A DNA stretch of 50,662 nucleotides from Methylobacterium dankookense (GCF_902141855.1 NZ_CABFVH010000043.1:1-50662); one strand, 5' to 3'; positions 24,549 through 34,974 are shown, numbered from the stretch's first letter. Made by a program: numbers and translations. Notes: generated from the sequence alone by a model not told the origin.

Positions 24549-25607
24549 GTGATGACAGGAACGATCCTGAGGCAGGCGCGTCTGGGGCTTATTAGCCTAA
24601 CGCTTTTGGCCGGCCAGGCAGGGGCAGCGGAGCTTCCCAAGATCGCCGTCGTTGCTACAGGCGGCACCATCGCGATGAAGCTCGACCCCACAACCCATGC
24701 CCCGGTGCCGGCGCTGTCGGGCGAGGACCTCGTGTCAGCCGTGCCGAAGCTGAAGGATATCGCCACCGTTGCGGTCACCGAGTTCAGCAATGTTCCCAGC
24801 GACTATATGGGACCGGACCGGTGGCCAGCCCTCTCGCGCAAGGTCGACGAGATTCTGGCCGATCCCGGGGTTCGGGGCGTCATCGTCCTACACGGAACCG
24901 ACACGCTCGACCAAACAGCCTACTTCCTCGATCTGACGTTGAAGAGCGACAAACCGGTCGTGCTGGTGGGTGCTCAGCGCAACGCTTCCGATTGGGACGC
25001 GGATGGGCCGCGCAACCTCCTGAACGCCGCGCGTCAGATCCTGGCGGACGGCTCGGTGGGGATGGGGGTCACCGTCACCCTCAATCACCGCATCAACGCG
25101 GCGCGAGAGGTCCGGAAGACCCACACCAGCAACGTCGAGACCTTCAACTCTGGCGATGCGGGCATCCTCGGCTACGTGGACGAGGACCGGGTGGTATTCA
25201 GTCGCAAGTCATTACGGCGCCAAACCCTGCCGTTGCCCGAGCGGATGCCGCGGATCGATCTTGTCTCGATGTACGCGGGCGCGGATGGCAGCCAAGTCCG
25301 CCATGCGGCTGAGACCGGAGCGGAGGCCATCGTGGTCGAGGCCTATGGCTGGGGCAACATGAACGCCGAGATGCACGACGCCATCGCTGAAGTGATTGCC
25401 AAAGGTGTGCCGGTCATCGTTGCCACCAAGGTCTACGACGGCCGCGCGTTGCCGGTCTACGGCTTCAAGGGCGGTGGTAACACGCTGCTGAAAGCAGGGG
25501 CGGTGTTTGCGGGCGATCTCACTCCAGACAAGGCCCGGATCCTGACCCTTATTGCGCTGCCCACGACCAAGGACCGCGCGGCCCTGCAATCATTGTTCGA
25601 CAAGTGA
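24549..25607 (+). CDS. ansB: type II (periplasmic) L-asparaginase
   Basis: The protein has 352 residues and hydrolyses L-asparagine to aspartate and ammonia. A signal peptide is clear (LRQARLGLISLTLLAGQAGA). The two active-site threonine motifs are VVATGGTIAMKLD (nucleophile near Thr40) and VLHGTDTLDQTAYFLDLT (Thr117, Asp118, Thr119), and a Lys in GAQRNASDWDADGPRN follows. The length fits type II enzymes. GTG 24549 is 6 nt from AGGGA; the next codon is ATG (24552), which is also possible. The gene stands alone, and a strong hairpin follows the stop codon. Glutaminase activity cannot be judged. Confidence 0.93.
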   Translation: MMTGTILRQARLGLISLTLLAGQAGAAELPKIAVVATGGTIAMKLDPTTHAPVPALSGEDLVSAVPKLKDIATVAVTEFSNVPSDYMGPDRWPALSRKVDEILADPGVRGVIVLHGTDTLDQTAYFLDLTLKSDKPVVLVGAQRNASDWDADGPRNLLNAARQILADGSVGMGVTVTLNHRINAAREVRKTHTSNVETFNSGDAGILGYVDEDRVVFSRKSLRRQTLPLPERMPRIDLVSMYAGADGSQVRHAAETGAEAIVVEAYGWGNMNAEMHDAIAEVIAKGVPVIVATKVYDGRALPVYGFKGGGNTLLKAGAVFAGDLTPDKARILTLIALPTTKDRAALQSLFDK

Positions 25608-25608
25608 T

Positions 25609-25639
25609 ACCGTGTCCGGTCGATCAGACCGGACACGGT
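25609..25639 (+). terminator. 13-bp perfect hairpin after the asparaginase gene
   Basis: ACCGTGTCCGGTC at 25609-25621 pairs exactly with 25627-25639 across GATCA, starting 2 bp past the stop codon. Its position suggests termination, though no T-run follows. It directly abuts the 63-bp dispersed repeat at 25651. Confidence 0.6.
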
Positions 25640-25650
25640 CTCAGCAAGCC

Positions 25651-25713
25651 CGCGCGGCGCTTGAGCGAAGGCGACATCCGCCATCCCGAAGGGATCACCC
25701 GGATGTCGTATGA
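25651..25713. repeat. 63-bp dispersed repeat, copy 1
   Basis: This 63-bp sequence recurs at 38865-38927 with one visible difference (CTTGAGC versus CCTGAGC). Inside it CGACATCCG pairs with CGGATGTCG and, within that, ATCCC pairs with GGGAT across GAA, giving a nested hairpin. It follows the asparaginase terminator and precedes the IS3 scar. Confidence 0.8.
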
Positions 25714-25789
25714 GCGGTCTGACGGATGGTGCAAGGGCGGCACCGACCTGGCCGGTATTTTGGACCGGGCCGAGCGAGCGGCTACGGCA

Positions 25790-26088
25790 TGGCCGCTGCC
25801 ATGGGTAGCTGGAAGGCTCGATCTGGGAAGGTGACCGGCGCGGGTGGCCGGTAGCCGAGCGACGAATGCGGCCGGACGCGGTTGTGTTCTGCCAGAGGCC
25901 GATCACGGTCTGGGCTTCCCTCAGCGAGGAGAAGATCTCCTGGCGTAGCCACGCGTCCTTCAGCTTTGCTCGGAGATCCCGGCCTCCTTGCACCCCAGCG
26001 CCAAGCTCTTGCCCTGGGCTGTCTGCACCTCGATCTGGCGCAGCCTCAGCACCACCTGCTCCGCGCTCGTCTTCCGACCTCGCCGCAT
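25790..26088 (-). mobile_element. internally deleted IS3-family element
   Basis: From ATG 26088 the minus strand reads MRRGRKTSAEQVVLRLRQIE, then QTAQGKSLALGCKEAGISEQ, stopping at 25960: the N-terminal third of an IS3 OrfA helix-turn-helix protein. Directly after, in other frames, come LKDAWLRQEIFSSLREAQTV and LGYRPPAPVTFPD, the C-terminal end of the OrfB integrase. The middle of orfA and nearly all of orfB, including the DDE residues, are missing and at least one frameshift is present. It is a dead deletion derivative; its terminal repeats were not found with confidence. The rest of 25714-26369 holds no gene; GGCTGATC/GATCAGCC at 26108-26128 is a small hairpin. Confidence 0.75.
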
Positions 26089-26369
26089 GTCCGACGCCTT
26101 CGGTCCTGGCTGATCCTCTCGATCAGCCCGGTCCAAAGCCAGCCGGTCAGGTCATAACGACGTGCGTCGGGCGTTCGCGGCTCCGCCCCGTCCTCCGCGG
26201 GTTTCGCGTTGGCCGCCGGAGAGCTCCGCCCCCCCGGCTGACCGACTTTGCGCGTCTAGCTGACAAACATCCCTCGGAACAACGTTCAGGATGGACGCTT
26301 GAAAACCATCTATTCCCCCACAGTGCTCATTTTTTGCCTCATGCTACATCCACAACATCTACAGCAGAA

Positions 26370-29300
26370 TCAGGAGCAACCCGTCGTGCTGCCGCACGTG
26401 TCGCACTTGAGGCAGGTGCCGTTGCGGACCAGCGTGAAGTTCGCACATTCCGGGCAGGCCTCGCCGACATAGCCCTTCATCTTCGCCTCGGCCCGCCGGT
26501 CGGCGACGCTGCGCTCGGCCGGCTCGGGCTGCTGGAAGGGCAGGCTCTCGACCGTCGTGGCCGCCTCCGCCTTCAGAGCGGTGGCGCCGCGGAGCGTATG
26601 CACCGTGCCGCCGGCCGGCGCGCTCTGGCCGGTCGAACCTGCGCCGATGCCGACCGTGGCGCCCGCCGGGCCACCCTGGATCAGGGTGAGCCGGTCGGCG
26701 GAGCCGCGCAGCAGGCCGCGCGAGACGACCGTCGAGGCGGGGGCCGGCTTCGGGGCGTCGCGGGTGGTGTCGCCGCTCTCGCCGCCGCCGATCACCGTGC
26801 CGCCGATCTCGTTCGGGTTCACATGGGCGAGGTCAGCCCGGCCGAGATAGGACACGGCCAGCTCGCGGAAGACGTAGTCGAGCAGCGAGGTCGCGTTCTT
26901 GATCGCGTCGTTGCCCTGCACGAAGCCCGCCGGCTCGAAGCGGGTGAAGGTGAAGGCCTCGACATATTCCTCCAGCGGCACGCCGTACTGGAGGCCGAGC
27001 GAGATCGCGATGGCGAAGTTGTTCATCAGGCTCCGGAAGGTCGCGCCCTCCTTGTGCATGTCGATGAAGATCTCGCCGAGGCGCCCGTCATCGTACTCGC
27101 CGGTGCGCAGATAGACCTTGTGGCCGCCGACCACCGCCTTCTGGGTGTAGCCCTTGCGCCGGGCCGGCAGCTTCTCGCGGGAGCGGATGCGCTCGACGCG
27201 CTCGATCACCCGCTCGACGATCTTCTCGGCGGCGATCGCCGCCTTGGCCGCCGCCGGCGCCTGGATCAGGGCCTCGATAGCCTCCTCGGCCTCGTCCGCG
27301 TCGTCCGAGATCAGGGCGGCGTTGAGGGGCTGCGACAGTTTCGAGCCGTCGCGATAGAGGGCGTTCGCCTTGAGGGCGAGGCGCCAGGACAGCAGGTAGG
27401 CCGCCTTGCAATCCTCCACCGTCGCGTCGTTCGGCATGTTGATGGTCTTGGAGATCGCCCCCGAGATGAAGGGTTGGGCCGCCGCCATCATGCGGATGTG
27501 GCTCTCGACCGAGAGGTAGCGCTTGCCGAGCCGCCCGCAGGGATTGGCGCAGTCGAAGACCGGGTAGTGCTCGACCTTCAGGAAGGGCGCGCCCTCCAGC
27601 GTCATCGCCCCGCAGATATGGGTGTTGGCGGCCTCGATCTCCTTCCGCGAGTAGCCGAGGAAGGGTAGCAGCTCGAAGGTCGGGTCCGAGAGCTTCTCGG
27701 CCGGCACCTTCAGGGTCTCGGTGAGGAAGTCGTCGCCGAGCGTCCAGCGGTTGAACACGAACTTGATGTCGAAGGCCGACTTCAGGCCCGCCTCGATCGC
27801 CGCGATCTTGTCGTCCGCGAAGCCCTTGGCCCGGAGCGAGCCCGGGTTCACCGCCGGCGCCTGGCCCATCGAGCCGTGGCCGACCGCGTAGGCCTCGATC
27901 TCGGCGATCTCGGATTCACGGTAGCCCAGCGCGCGCAGCGCGTCCGGCACCGCCCGGTTGATGATCTTGAAGTAGCCGCCGCCCGCGAGCTTCTTGAACT
28001 TCACCAGGGCGAAGTCGGGCTCGATGCCGGTGGTGTCGCAATCCATCACCAGGCCGATCGTGCCGGTCGGCGCGATCACGGTGGCCTGCGCGTTGCGGTA
28101 GCCGTGCTCCTCGCCGAGCGCCAGCGCCCGATCCCAGGCCGCCTTGGCATGGGTGCCGAGATCGGCCTGCGGGATGTTGGCATGGTCGAGCGCCACGGGG
28201 GCGACGTTCAGGAACTCGTAGTCCGCCGCGCCGCCATGGGCCGCGCGGCGATGGTTGCGGATCACCCGCAGCATCGCGTCGGCATTCTCCTCGTAGGCCG
28301 GGAAGGTGCCGAGCTCGGCCGCCATCTCGGCGGAGGTGGCGTAGGCGACGCCCGTCATGATCGCGGTGAGCGCGCCGGCGAGCGCCCGGCCCGCATCGGA
28401 ATCGTAGGACAGGCCCATGGTCATCAGCAGGCCGCCGATATTGGCGTAGCCGAGGCCGAGCGTCCGGTACTGGTAGGACAGCTCCGCGATCTCCTTCGAG
28501 GGGAACTGCGCCATCATCACCGAGATCTCGAGCACCACCGTCCAGAGGCGGTTCAGGTGCTCGTAGGCCTCCACGTCGAAGCGCTTGGTCTCACGGTCGT
28601 AGAGGGTGAGCAGGTTCGTCGAGGCGAGGTTGCAGGCCGTGTCGTCGAGGAACATGTACTCGGAGCACGGGTTCGAGGCCCGGATCCGGCCGCCCGACGG
28701 GCAGGTGTGCCAGTCGTTCATCGTGGTGTTGAAGTGCAGGCCCGGATCCGCCGAGGCCCAGGCCGCCTCGCCGATCCGCTCCCACAGGTCGCGCGCCTTC
28801 AGGGTCTTGGAGACCTTGCCCGTGGTGCGGGCGGTGAGGTTCCAGTCGGCATCCGCCTCGACGGCCCGCAGGAAGCCGTCGGTGAGCGAGACCGAGTTGT
28901 TGGAGTTCTGGCCCGAGACCGTGAGATAGGCCTCCGAATCCCAGTCGGTGTCGTAGATCGGGAACTCGATCTTGGTGAAGCCCTGGCGGGCGAACTGCAC
29001 CACGCGCTTGATGTAGGCGTCCGGCACCGAGGCCTTGCGGGCGGTCCGGATCTCGCGCTTCAGCGCCGGGTTGCGCTCGGGGTCGAAGCAGGCGTCGCCT
29101 TCCGCCTCGCACTGGGTGCAGGCCTTCATCACCAGGCCGAGGTGCTTCGAGACGACCTTGGAGCCGGTCACCAGCGCGGCGACCTTCTGCTCCTCCTTCA
29201 CCTTCCAGTCGATGAAGGCCTCGATATCGGGATGGTCGATGTCGACGATCACCATCTTGGCGGCGCGTCGCGTGGTGCCGCCGGACTTGATCGCGCCCGC

Positions 29301-30092
29301 CGCCCGGTCGCCGATCTTGAGGAAGCTCATCAGGCCCGACGACTTGCCGCCGCCGCCGAGCTTCTCGTTCTCAGCGCGCAGCATCGAGAAGTTCGAGCCG
29401 GTGCCGGAGCCGTACTTGAACAGGCGGGCCTCCCGCACCCAGAGGTCCATGATGCCGCCCTCGTTGACGAGGTCGTCCTGGACCGACTGGATGAAGCAGG
29501 CATGCGGCTGCGGATGCTCGTAGGCGGTGGCCGACTTCGTCAACGCGCCGGTGCGGTAATCGCAGTAGTAATGGCCCTGGCTCGGACCATCGATGCCGTA
29601 GGCCCAGTGCAGGCCGGTGTTGAACCATTGCGGGGAGTTGGGCGCCACCATCTGGCGGGCCAGCATGCAGCGCAGCTCGTCCATGAAGGCCGAGGCGTCC
29701 TCCTCCGAGGAGAAGTAGCCGCCCTTCCAGCCCCAATAGGTCCAGCAACCGGCGAGCCGGTCGAAGACCTGCGTGGCGGAGGCTTCGGAGCCGAAGCGCT
29801 CCTCCTCGGGCAGCGCGTCGAGCGCCGCCTCGTCGGGAACCGAGCGCCAGAGGAAGGAGGGAACGTCGTTCTCCTCGATCTTGCGCAGGTGCGCGGGCAC
29901 GCCGGCCTTGCGGAAATACTTCTGGGCGAGCACGTCGCTCGCCACCTGGCTCCAGCCCTCGGGCACCGAGATGCCGTCGAGACGGAACACCACCGAGCCG
30001 TCGGGATTGCGGATCTCGCTCAGGACCTTGCGGAATGCGATGGCCGCATAGGGGGACTGGCCGGCCGTGGTGTAGCGACGCTCGAACCGCAT
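26370..30092 (-). CDS. nrdJ: adenosylcobalamin-dependent (class II) ribonucleotide reductase
   Basis: The protein has 1240 residues and makes deoxyribonucleotides with coenzyme B12, without oxygen. The radical-site motif NPCSEYMF holds the catalytic Cys; the substrate-binding loops VIAPTGTIGLVMDCDTTGIE and APNSPQWFNTGLHWAYG are intact. Two further Cys (PHACFIQSV and DTACNLAST) should form the reducing disulfide. The C-terminal part has a long linker and a zinc-ribbon tail (CPECANF, CLKCDTCGSTTGC). ATG 30092 has GGAGAGG 8 nt upstream. No nrdAB is in this window. No cobalamin riboswitch was found in the leader. Confidence 0.97.
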   Translation of the reverse strand: MRFERRYTTAGQSPYAAIAFRKVLSEIRNPDGSVVFRLDGISVPEGWSQVASDVLAQKYFRKAGVPAHLRKIEENDVPSFLWRSVPDEAALDALPEEERFGSEASATQVFDRLAGCWTYWGWKGGYFSSEEDASAFMDELRCMLARQMVAPNSPQWFNTGLHWAYGIDGPSQGHYYCDYRTGALTKSATAYEHPQPHACFIQSVQDDLVNEGGIMDLWVREARLFKYGSGTGSNFSMLRAENEKLGGGGKSSGLMSFLKIGDRAAGAIKSGGTTRRAAKMVIVDIDHPDIEAFIDWKVKEEQKVAALVTGSKVVSKHLGLVMKACTQCEAEGDACFDPERNPALKREIRTARKASVPDAYIKRVVQFARQGFTKIEFPIYDTDWDSEAYLTVSGQNSNNSVSLTDGFLRAVEADADWNLTARTTGKVSKTLKARDLWERIGEAAWASADPGLHFNTTMNDWHTCPSGGRIRASNPCSEYMFLDDTACNLASTNLLTLYDRETKRFDVEAYEHLNRLWTVVLEISVMMAQFPSKEIAELSYQYRTLGLGYANIGGLLMTMGLSYDSDAGRALAGALTAIMTGVAYATSAEMAAELGTFPAYEENADAMLRVIRNHRRAAHGGAADYEFLNVAPVALDHANIPQADLGTHAKAAWDRALALGEEHGYRNAQATVIAPTGTIGLVMDCDTTGIEPDFALVKFKKLAGGGYFKIINRAVPDALRALGYRESEIAEIEAYAVGHGSMGQAPAVNPGSLRAKGFADDKIAAIEAGLKSAFDIKFVFNRWTLGDDFLTETLKVPAEKLSDPTFELLPFLGYSRKEIEAANTHICGAMTLEGAPFLKVEHYPVFDCANPCGRLGKRYLSVESHIRMMAAAQPFISGAISKTINMPNDATVEDCKAAYLLSWRLALKANALYRDGSKLSQPLNAALISDDADEAEEAIEALIQAPAAAKAAIAAEKIVERVIERVERIRSREKLPARRKGYTQKAVVGGHKVYLRTGEYDDGRLGEIFIDMHKEGATFRSLMNNFAIAISLGLQYGVPLEEYVEAFTFTRFEPAGFVQGNDAIKNATSLLDYVFRELAVSYLGRADLAHVNPNEIGGTVIGGGESGDTTRDAPKPAPASTVVSRGLLRGSADRLTLIQGGPAGATVGIGAGSTGQSAPAGGTVHTLRGATALKAEAATTVESLPFQQPEPAERSVADRRAEAKMKGYVGEACPECANFTLVRNGTCLKCDTCGSTTGCS

Positions 30093-30615
30093 GAAACACA
30101 CCTCTCCCGACAGGGCACGACGACCCTGCCCGCGCGGCTGCGCAGGTTATGGTCCCAACTTTGGGGATGCCGGCTCCGCTACATCCGCGAGGCGGAATGC
30201 AGGCCGGCAGCTCTGACGTGAAGGCTCGGGCCGCCCCTCGAAACAACGCGTCCGGGGCGACCGAACCATGACCCGGAGATTAACGCCGGGTCCGCCTTCA
30301 CGTCAACAACTGGTGTGCCGGCTCTTGGTTTCCCGCTAGATGTGGTAGGGGAGATGAAATCCCTGTGGATATCCACAACCCTGCCGCTAAGTGCTCTTTC
30401 GGCTTCCCGGATTCCGCGCGGGAAAATTTTGGATTCACAGGGCTCGCGAGCGGACTCGCGCCGATTCCGGAGCAACGCGGCCGGGAGCGACATTTCGGCG
30501 ACACTCCGGGCGCGCCTGTGCCGCCTTTCGGCTGGACTCGACGGCGCGGGCTCACCATAACCGCGCGGGATGCCCCGCGCCCGCGCGGGGCTCGGCGGAC
30601 GGCTCGGGAACGGCG
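30093..30615. promoter_or_regulatory. nrdJ/NDUFA12 divergent intergenic region with palindrome
   Basis: The perfect palindrome TGTGGATATCCACA at 30364-30377 contains two overlapping, opposed matches (8 of 9) to the DnaA box TTATCCACA. About 30 bp away, CCGCTAGATGTGGTAG (30333-30348) partly fits an NrdR box. Either could regulate nrdJ. Further features are GC-rich stems near 30225-30300. No gene was recognised in the 523 bp. The assignment is motif-based and tentative. Confidence 0.45.
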
Positions 30616-31032
30616 ATGGCTCTCAAGGACACGCTTCTGCGCATCTTCACGTGGTGGAACGGCCAGACGGTCTCGCTCGCCATGTACACCGCGCGCAGCG
30701 GCACCTTCGTCGGCAGCGACGATCTCGGCAACAAGTACTACAAGGCGCTCGGGCCGCTGATCGACCGCTCGGTCGGGCCGGAGCGGCGCTGGGTCGTCTA
30801 CAACGGCTATGCCGATGCCTCGAAGGTGCCCCCGGGCTGGCGCGCCTGGCTCTGCCACAACGGGGACGTGCCGCCGAGCGAGGAGGATTACCAGCCCCGC
30901 GCCTGGCAGAAGCCGCATGTCGAGAACCAGACCGGCTCGCCCGACGCCTACCGGCCGAAGGGCTCGCAGCTCTCCTGGGGCGCCCGGCCGGCCGCGACGG
31001 GCGACTACGTGCCGTGGACGCCCAGCGAATAG
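30616..31032 (+). CDS. NADH:ubiquinone oxidoreductase accessory subunit NDUFA12-like
   Basis: The protein has 138 residues and is the alphaproteobacterial homologue of the mitochondrial complex I accessory subunit NDUFA12 (B17.2). Recognisable segments are FTWWNGQTVS, TFVGSDDLGNKYY, RRWVVYNGYADASKVPPGWR and AWLCHNGDVPP. It binds the matrix-side (cytosolic) arm of complex I. ATG 30616 is well placed. It heads the conserved Rhizobiales block that continues with DUF2155 and aat. The nuo operon itself is not in this window. Confidence 0.95.
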   Translation: MALKDTLLRIFTWWNGQTVSLAMYTARSGTFVGSDDLGNKYYKALGPLIDRSVGPERRWVVYNGYADASKVPPGWRAWLCHNGDVPPSEEDYQPRAWQKPHVENQTGSPDAYRPKGSQLSWGARPAATGDYVPWTPSE

Positions 31033-31193
31033 GCCTTCGCCCTCAATTCACCACCGTTCGGGTCTTGAGTGCCCGCTACGACGCTCCCGACCGGGAGCCC
31101 TTCCGGCGGCCGCGAGGCCGGGAAGGTCCGTTGAGAGACATCGAACACGGGCCGCGCGACGTCCATTCCGCGCATGCCCGGAGGGCCTGAGCC

Positions 31194-31835
31194 TTGAGCC
31201 GCATCCCCGCACGCCTGTCGCGCGCCGCGCTCACCGCGACCGTACTCGTCCTCGGCGCCCTGCCCGCCTCGGCCGACAAGATCAAGAACCCGACCGCCGT
31301 GTTCTCCGGGCTCGACAAGATCACCGGCCGGATCGTCTCCTTCGAGGTGGCGGTGGACGAGACGGTGCAGTTCGGCGCGCTGCAGCTCACGCCGCGGGTC
31401 TGCTACACCCGGCCGCCCACCGAGAGCGCCAAGACCACGGCCTTCCTCGAGGTCGACGAGGTCACCCTCGACAACAAGTACCGGCGCATCTTCACCGGCT
31501 GGATGTTCGCCGCGAGCCCGGGCCTGCACGCCATCGAGCACCCGATCTACGACGTCTGGCTCGTCGATTGTAAGGGCGGCACCGACGTGATCGCCGAGGC
31601 CAAGGAGCAGGAGGACGTGCCGGCGCTCGCCTCCAAGCCCGACAAGAAGAAGGGCCGCGACGCGACGAAGACGGCCCAGCAGATCAACGCCGCCGGCCAG
31701 GTCGACGTGGAGGCGCCGCGCGGCGTGCCGGTGCAGCCGCGGCAGAAGCCCTCGCGCAAGTTCTCCCCGTCGAACGAGGGGCCGGCGCCGGCCCCGCCGC
31801 AACCGCAATCGATCTTCGACGCCCTGTTCCGGTAA
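31194..31835 (+). CDS. DUF2155 secreted protein
   Basis: The protein has 213 residues. A signal peptide (SRAALTATVLVLGALPASA) precedes the DUF2155 domain (KIKNPTAVFSGLDKITGRIV, then ETVQFGALQLTPRVCYTRPP, then GWMFAASPGLHAIEHPIYDV), with two conserved Cys. The C-terminal 70 residues are Lys/Pro/Gln-rich and probably disordered. TTG 31194 is preferred because GGAGGG lies 8 nt upstream and the signal peptide starts there. The function is unknown; association with NDUFA12 and aat is conserved in the Rhizobiales. A 7-bp stem (31083-31098) lies in the 161-bp gap before it. Confidence 0.88.
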   Translation: MSRIPARLSRAALTATVLVLGALPASADKIKNPTAVFSGLDKITGRIVSFEVAVDETVQFGALQLTPRVCYTRPPTESAKTTAFLEVDEVTLDNKYRRIFTGWMFAASPGLHAIEHPIYDVWLVDCKGGTDVIAEAKEQEDVPALASKPDKKKGRDATKTAQQINAAGQVDVEAPRGVPVQPRQKPSRKFSPSNEGPAPAPPQPQSIFDALFR

Positions 31836-31842
31836 GGAGCGC

Positions 31843-32517
31843 CTACGTCTCGACGGGTTCGAGCGCCGCGAGCGCCCGCACCCCGCTCGCGCTGCCGTCG
31901 CTCGGCCAGGAATCCCAGTCGGCACCGTAGGCGAGCGCCTCGGCGAGCCGCCGCTTGTAGATGTGGCGCGGCAGCTCCTCGGCCCCGAACTGGGCGAGGT
32001 GGTCGGTGACGAACTGCGTGTCGGCGAGGCGGTAGCCGCTGGCCTTGAGCCGCGCCATCAGGTGCACGAGGGCGACCTTCGAGGCGTCGCGCACCGTGTG
32101 GAACATGCTCTCCCCGAAGAAGGCTGCGCCGAGGGAGACACCGTAGAGCCCGCCGACGAGGCGCCCCTCCGCATAGACCTCGACCGTATGCGCGTAGCCG
32201 CGATCGAACAGGGCGCCGTAGAGCTCGCGGATGCGGCCGTTGATCCAGGTGCGCTCGCTGTCGCGGCGGGGGGCGGCGCAGCCGGAGATCACCGCGTCGA
32301 AATCGGTGTCGCTGCGGACCTCGAACACGTCGGAGCGGACCGTGCGGGCGAGCCGCCGCGACACCCGGAACCCGTCGAGCGGCAGCACGCCGCGGGCGCG
32401 CGGCTCGACCCAGTACAGGGTCGGGTCGGTCGCGTCCTCGGCCATCGGGAAGATGCCGGCGGCATAGGCCTTGAGCAGGATCTCCGGGGTGATCTCCACG
32501 CGGGCGCCGTCGTGCAT
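31843..32517 (-). CDS. aat: leucyl/phenylalanyl-tRNA-protein transferase
   Basis: The protein has 224 residues. It adds Leu or Phe to proteins with N-terminal Arg or Lys, marking them for ClpAP through the N-end rule. The N-terminal LLKAYAAGIFPMAED and the core WINGRIRELYGALFDRGYAH, VGGLYGVSLGAAFFGESMFH and LADTQFVTDHLAQFGAEEL are characteristic. ATG 32517 opens the conserved region. It ends 7 bp from the DUF2155 gene (convergent) and lies downstream of accC on the same strand, with a GC stem between them. Confidence 0.96.
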   Translation of the reverse strand: MHDGARVEITPEILLKAYAAGIFPMAEDATDPTLYWVEPRARGVLPLDGFRVSRRLARTVRSDVFEVRSDTDFDAVISGCAAPRRDSERTWINGRIRELYGALFDRGYAHTVEVYAEGRLVGGLYGVSLGAAFFGESMFHTVRDASKVALVHLMARLKASGYRLADTQFVTDHLAQFGAEELPRHIYKRRLAEALAYGADWDSWPSDGSASGVRALAALEPVET

Positions 32518-32600
32518 GGGGCGAGTGTGCCGCGAGCCCGGCCGTTACGCCAGAGCCGACTGCAGCAAACTGCCGGGACCCCAGGCGTAACGGATCGGAG

Positions 32601-32626
32601 GCCCCGCCCACAAGGTGGAACGGGGC
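32601..32626 (-). terminator. GC-rich stem downstream of accC
   Basis: GCCCCG pairs with CGGGGC, with an inner CCAC/GTGG, across 32601-32626, 8 bp past the accC stop codon. It probably ends the aroQ-accB-accC transcript, but no T-run follows on the minus strand. Confidence 0.45.
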
Positions 32627-32633
32627 GCCCGGA

Positions 32634-33986
<1,353 letters not shown>

Positions 33987-33995
33987 GGCCCCGCC

Positions 33996-34469
33996 TTACT
34001 CGATCGTCAGCAGCGCCTCGCCGAACTCGACGGGCTGGCCGTCCTCGACGAAGATCGCGCTGACCGTGCCGGCGCGGGGCGCCACGATCTCGTTGAAGGT
34101 CTTCATCGCCTCGATCAGGAGGACCTTGTCGCCGACCTCGACGCGGGCGCCGACCTCGATGAAGGGCTTGGCGTCGGGCGACGGGCGCCGGTAGGCGGTG
34201 CCGACCATCGGCGAGGGCACGGCGCCGGGATGGGCCCGGGCGCGCTCGGGGGCCGGGGTCGCGGCAGGCGACGGCATCGCCGGCGCCGGGGCGCTCACCG
34301 CGGCGACGGGGGCCGGCGCCGCGACCTGGACGCTGACGGGCTCCAGGCGGCGGGCGACGCGGATGCGCAGGTCGCCCTTCTCGACCTCGATCTCGGACAG
34401 GCCGGTCTCGGTGACGAGGTTCGCGAGCTCGCGCACGAGGTCGGGATCGATGGAATCGTGCTTGGGCAT
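33996..34469 (-). CDS. accB: acetyl-CoA carboxylase, biotin carboxyl carrier protein
   Basis: The protein has about 157 residues. The C-terminal biotinyl domain has the modified Lys in LLIEAMKTFNEIVAP (the family form is often AMKxMN) and the closing AIFVEDGQPVEFGEALLTIE. An N-terminal helix region (DPDLVRELANLVTETGLSEI) and a Pro/Ala-rich flexible linker precede it. ATG 34469 is preferred; an upstream GTG (34499) has no ribosome site. It lies 9 bp upstream of accC and 43 bp downstream of aroQ. Confidence 0.96.
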   Translation of the reverse strand: MPKHDSIDPDLVRELANLVTETGLSEIEVEKGDLRIRVARRLEPVSVQVAAPAPVAAVSAPAPAMPSPAATPAPERARAHPGAVPSPMVGTAYRRPSPDAKPFIEVGARVEVGDKVLLIEAMKTFNEIVAPRAGTVSAIFVEDGQPVEFGEALLTIE

Positions 34470-34512
34470 CGGGGCAGTCTTCTTCGAATTGAGGTTCACG
34501 GCGGGGTCGGCT

Positions 34513-34974
34513 TCAAGGCGCGCGCCGGCGGGCCATCAGGCGCGCGAGCGCGTCGAGGCCGAGGCCGTAGCTGTCGGGGCCGAAGCCGCAGATCACGCCC
34601 GCGCAGACGGGGGCGATGAGGGAGACGTGGCGGAAGGGCTCGCGGGCATGCACGTTGGAGAGGTGCACCTCGACCGCGAGGGCACCGCTGCCGCTGATCG
34701 CGTCGCGGAGCGCCACGGAGGTGTGGGTGTAGGCGGCGGCGTTGATGAGCACCCCCGCGCCGGCAAGGCTCGCCTCCTGCACGAAGCCGACCAGCTCGCC
34801 CTCGAGATTGGTCTGCCGGACGGTCAGCGCGACGCCGAGATCCTCGGCCCGGGCGCGCAGGTCGCGCTCGATGTCGGCCAGCGTCGCGGTGCCGTAGATC
34901 CCGGGCTCGCGGCGGCCGAGGAGGTTGAGGTTCGGCCCGTTGAGGACGTGGATCGGAATCATGGCCGGGATCAT
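34513..34974 (-). CDS. aroQ: type II 3-dehydroquinate dehydratase
   Basis: The protein has about 153 residues; it dehydrates 3-dehydroquinate to 3-dehydroshikimate in the shikimate pathway. The family pattern is complete: HVLNGPNLNLLGRREPGIYG (active-site Asn, Arg and Tyr), QTNLEGELVGFVQEA, INAAAYTHTSVALRDAI and EVHLSNVHAREPFRH. The ATG at 34974 or the one 4 codons later (34962) may be used; neither has a strong ribosome site. It is the first gene of the aroQ-accB-accC operon, an order common in alphaproteobacteria. Confidence 0.96.
   Translation of the reverse strand: MIPAMIPIHVLNGPNLNLLGRREPGIYGTATLADIERDLRARAEDLGVALTVRQTNLEGELVGFVQEASLAGAGVLINAAAYTHTSVALRDAISGSGALAVEVHLSNVHAREPFRHVSLIAPVCAGVICGFGPDSYGLGLDALARLMARRRAP

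Noticed and set aside
27876..30221. 781-codon open frame opposite nrdJ
   Set aside because: It is a shadow of nrdJ with no family-like content.
30093..30615. Cobalamin riboswitch before nrdJ
   Set aside because: No B12-box (GCCACTG-like) or matching stems were seen in the leader; also none upstream of the mutase.
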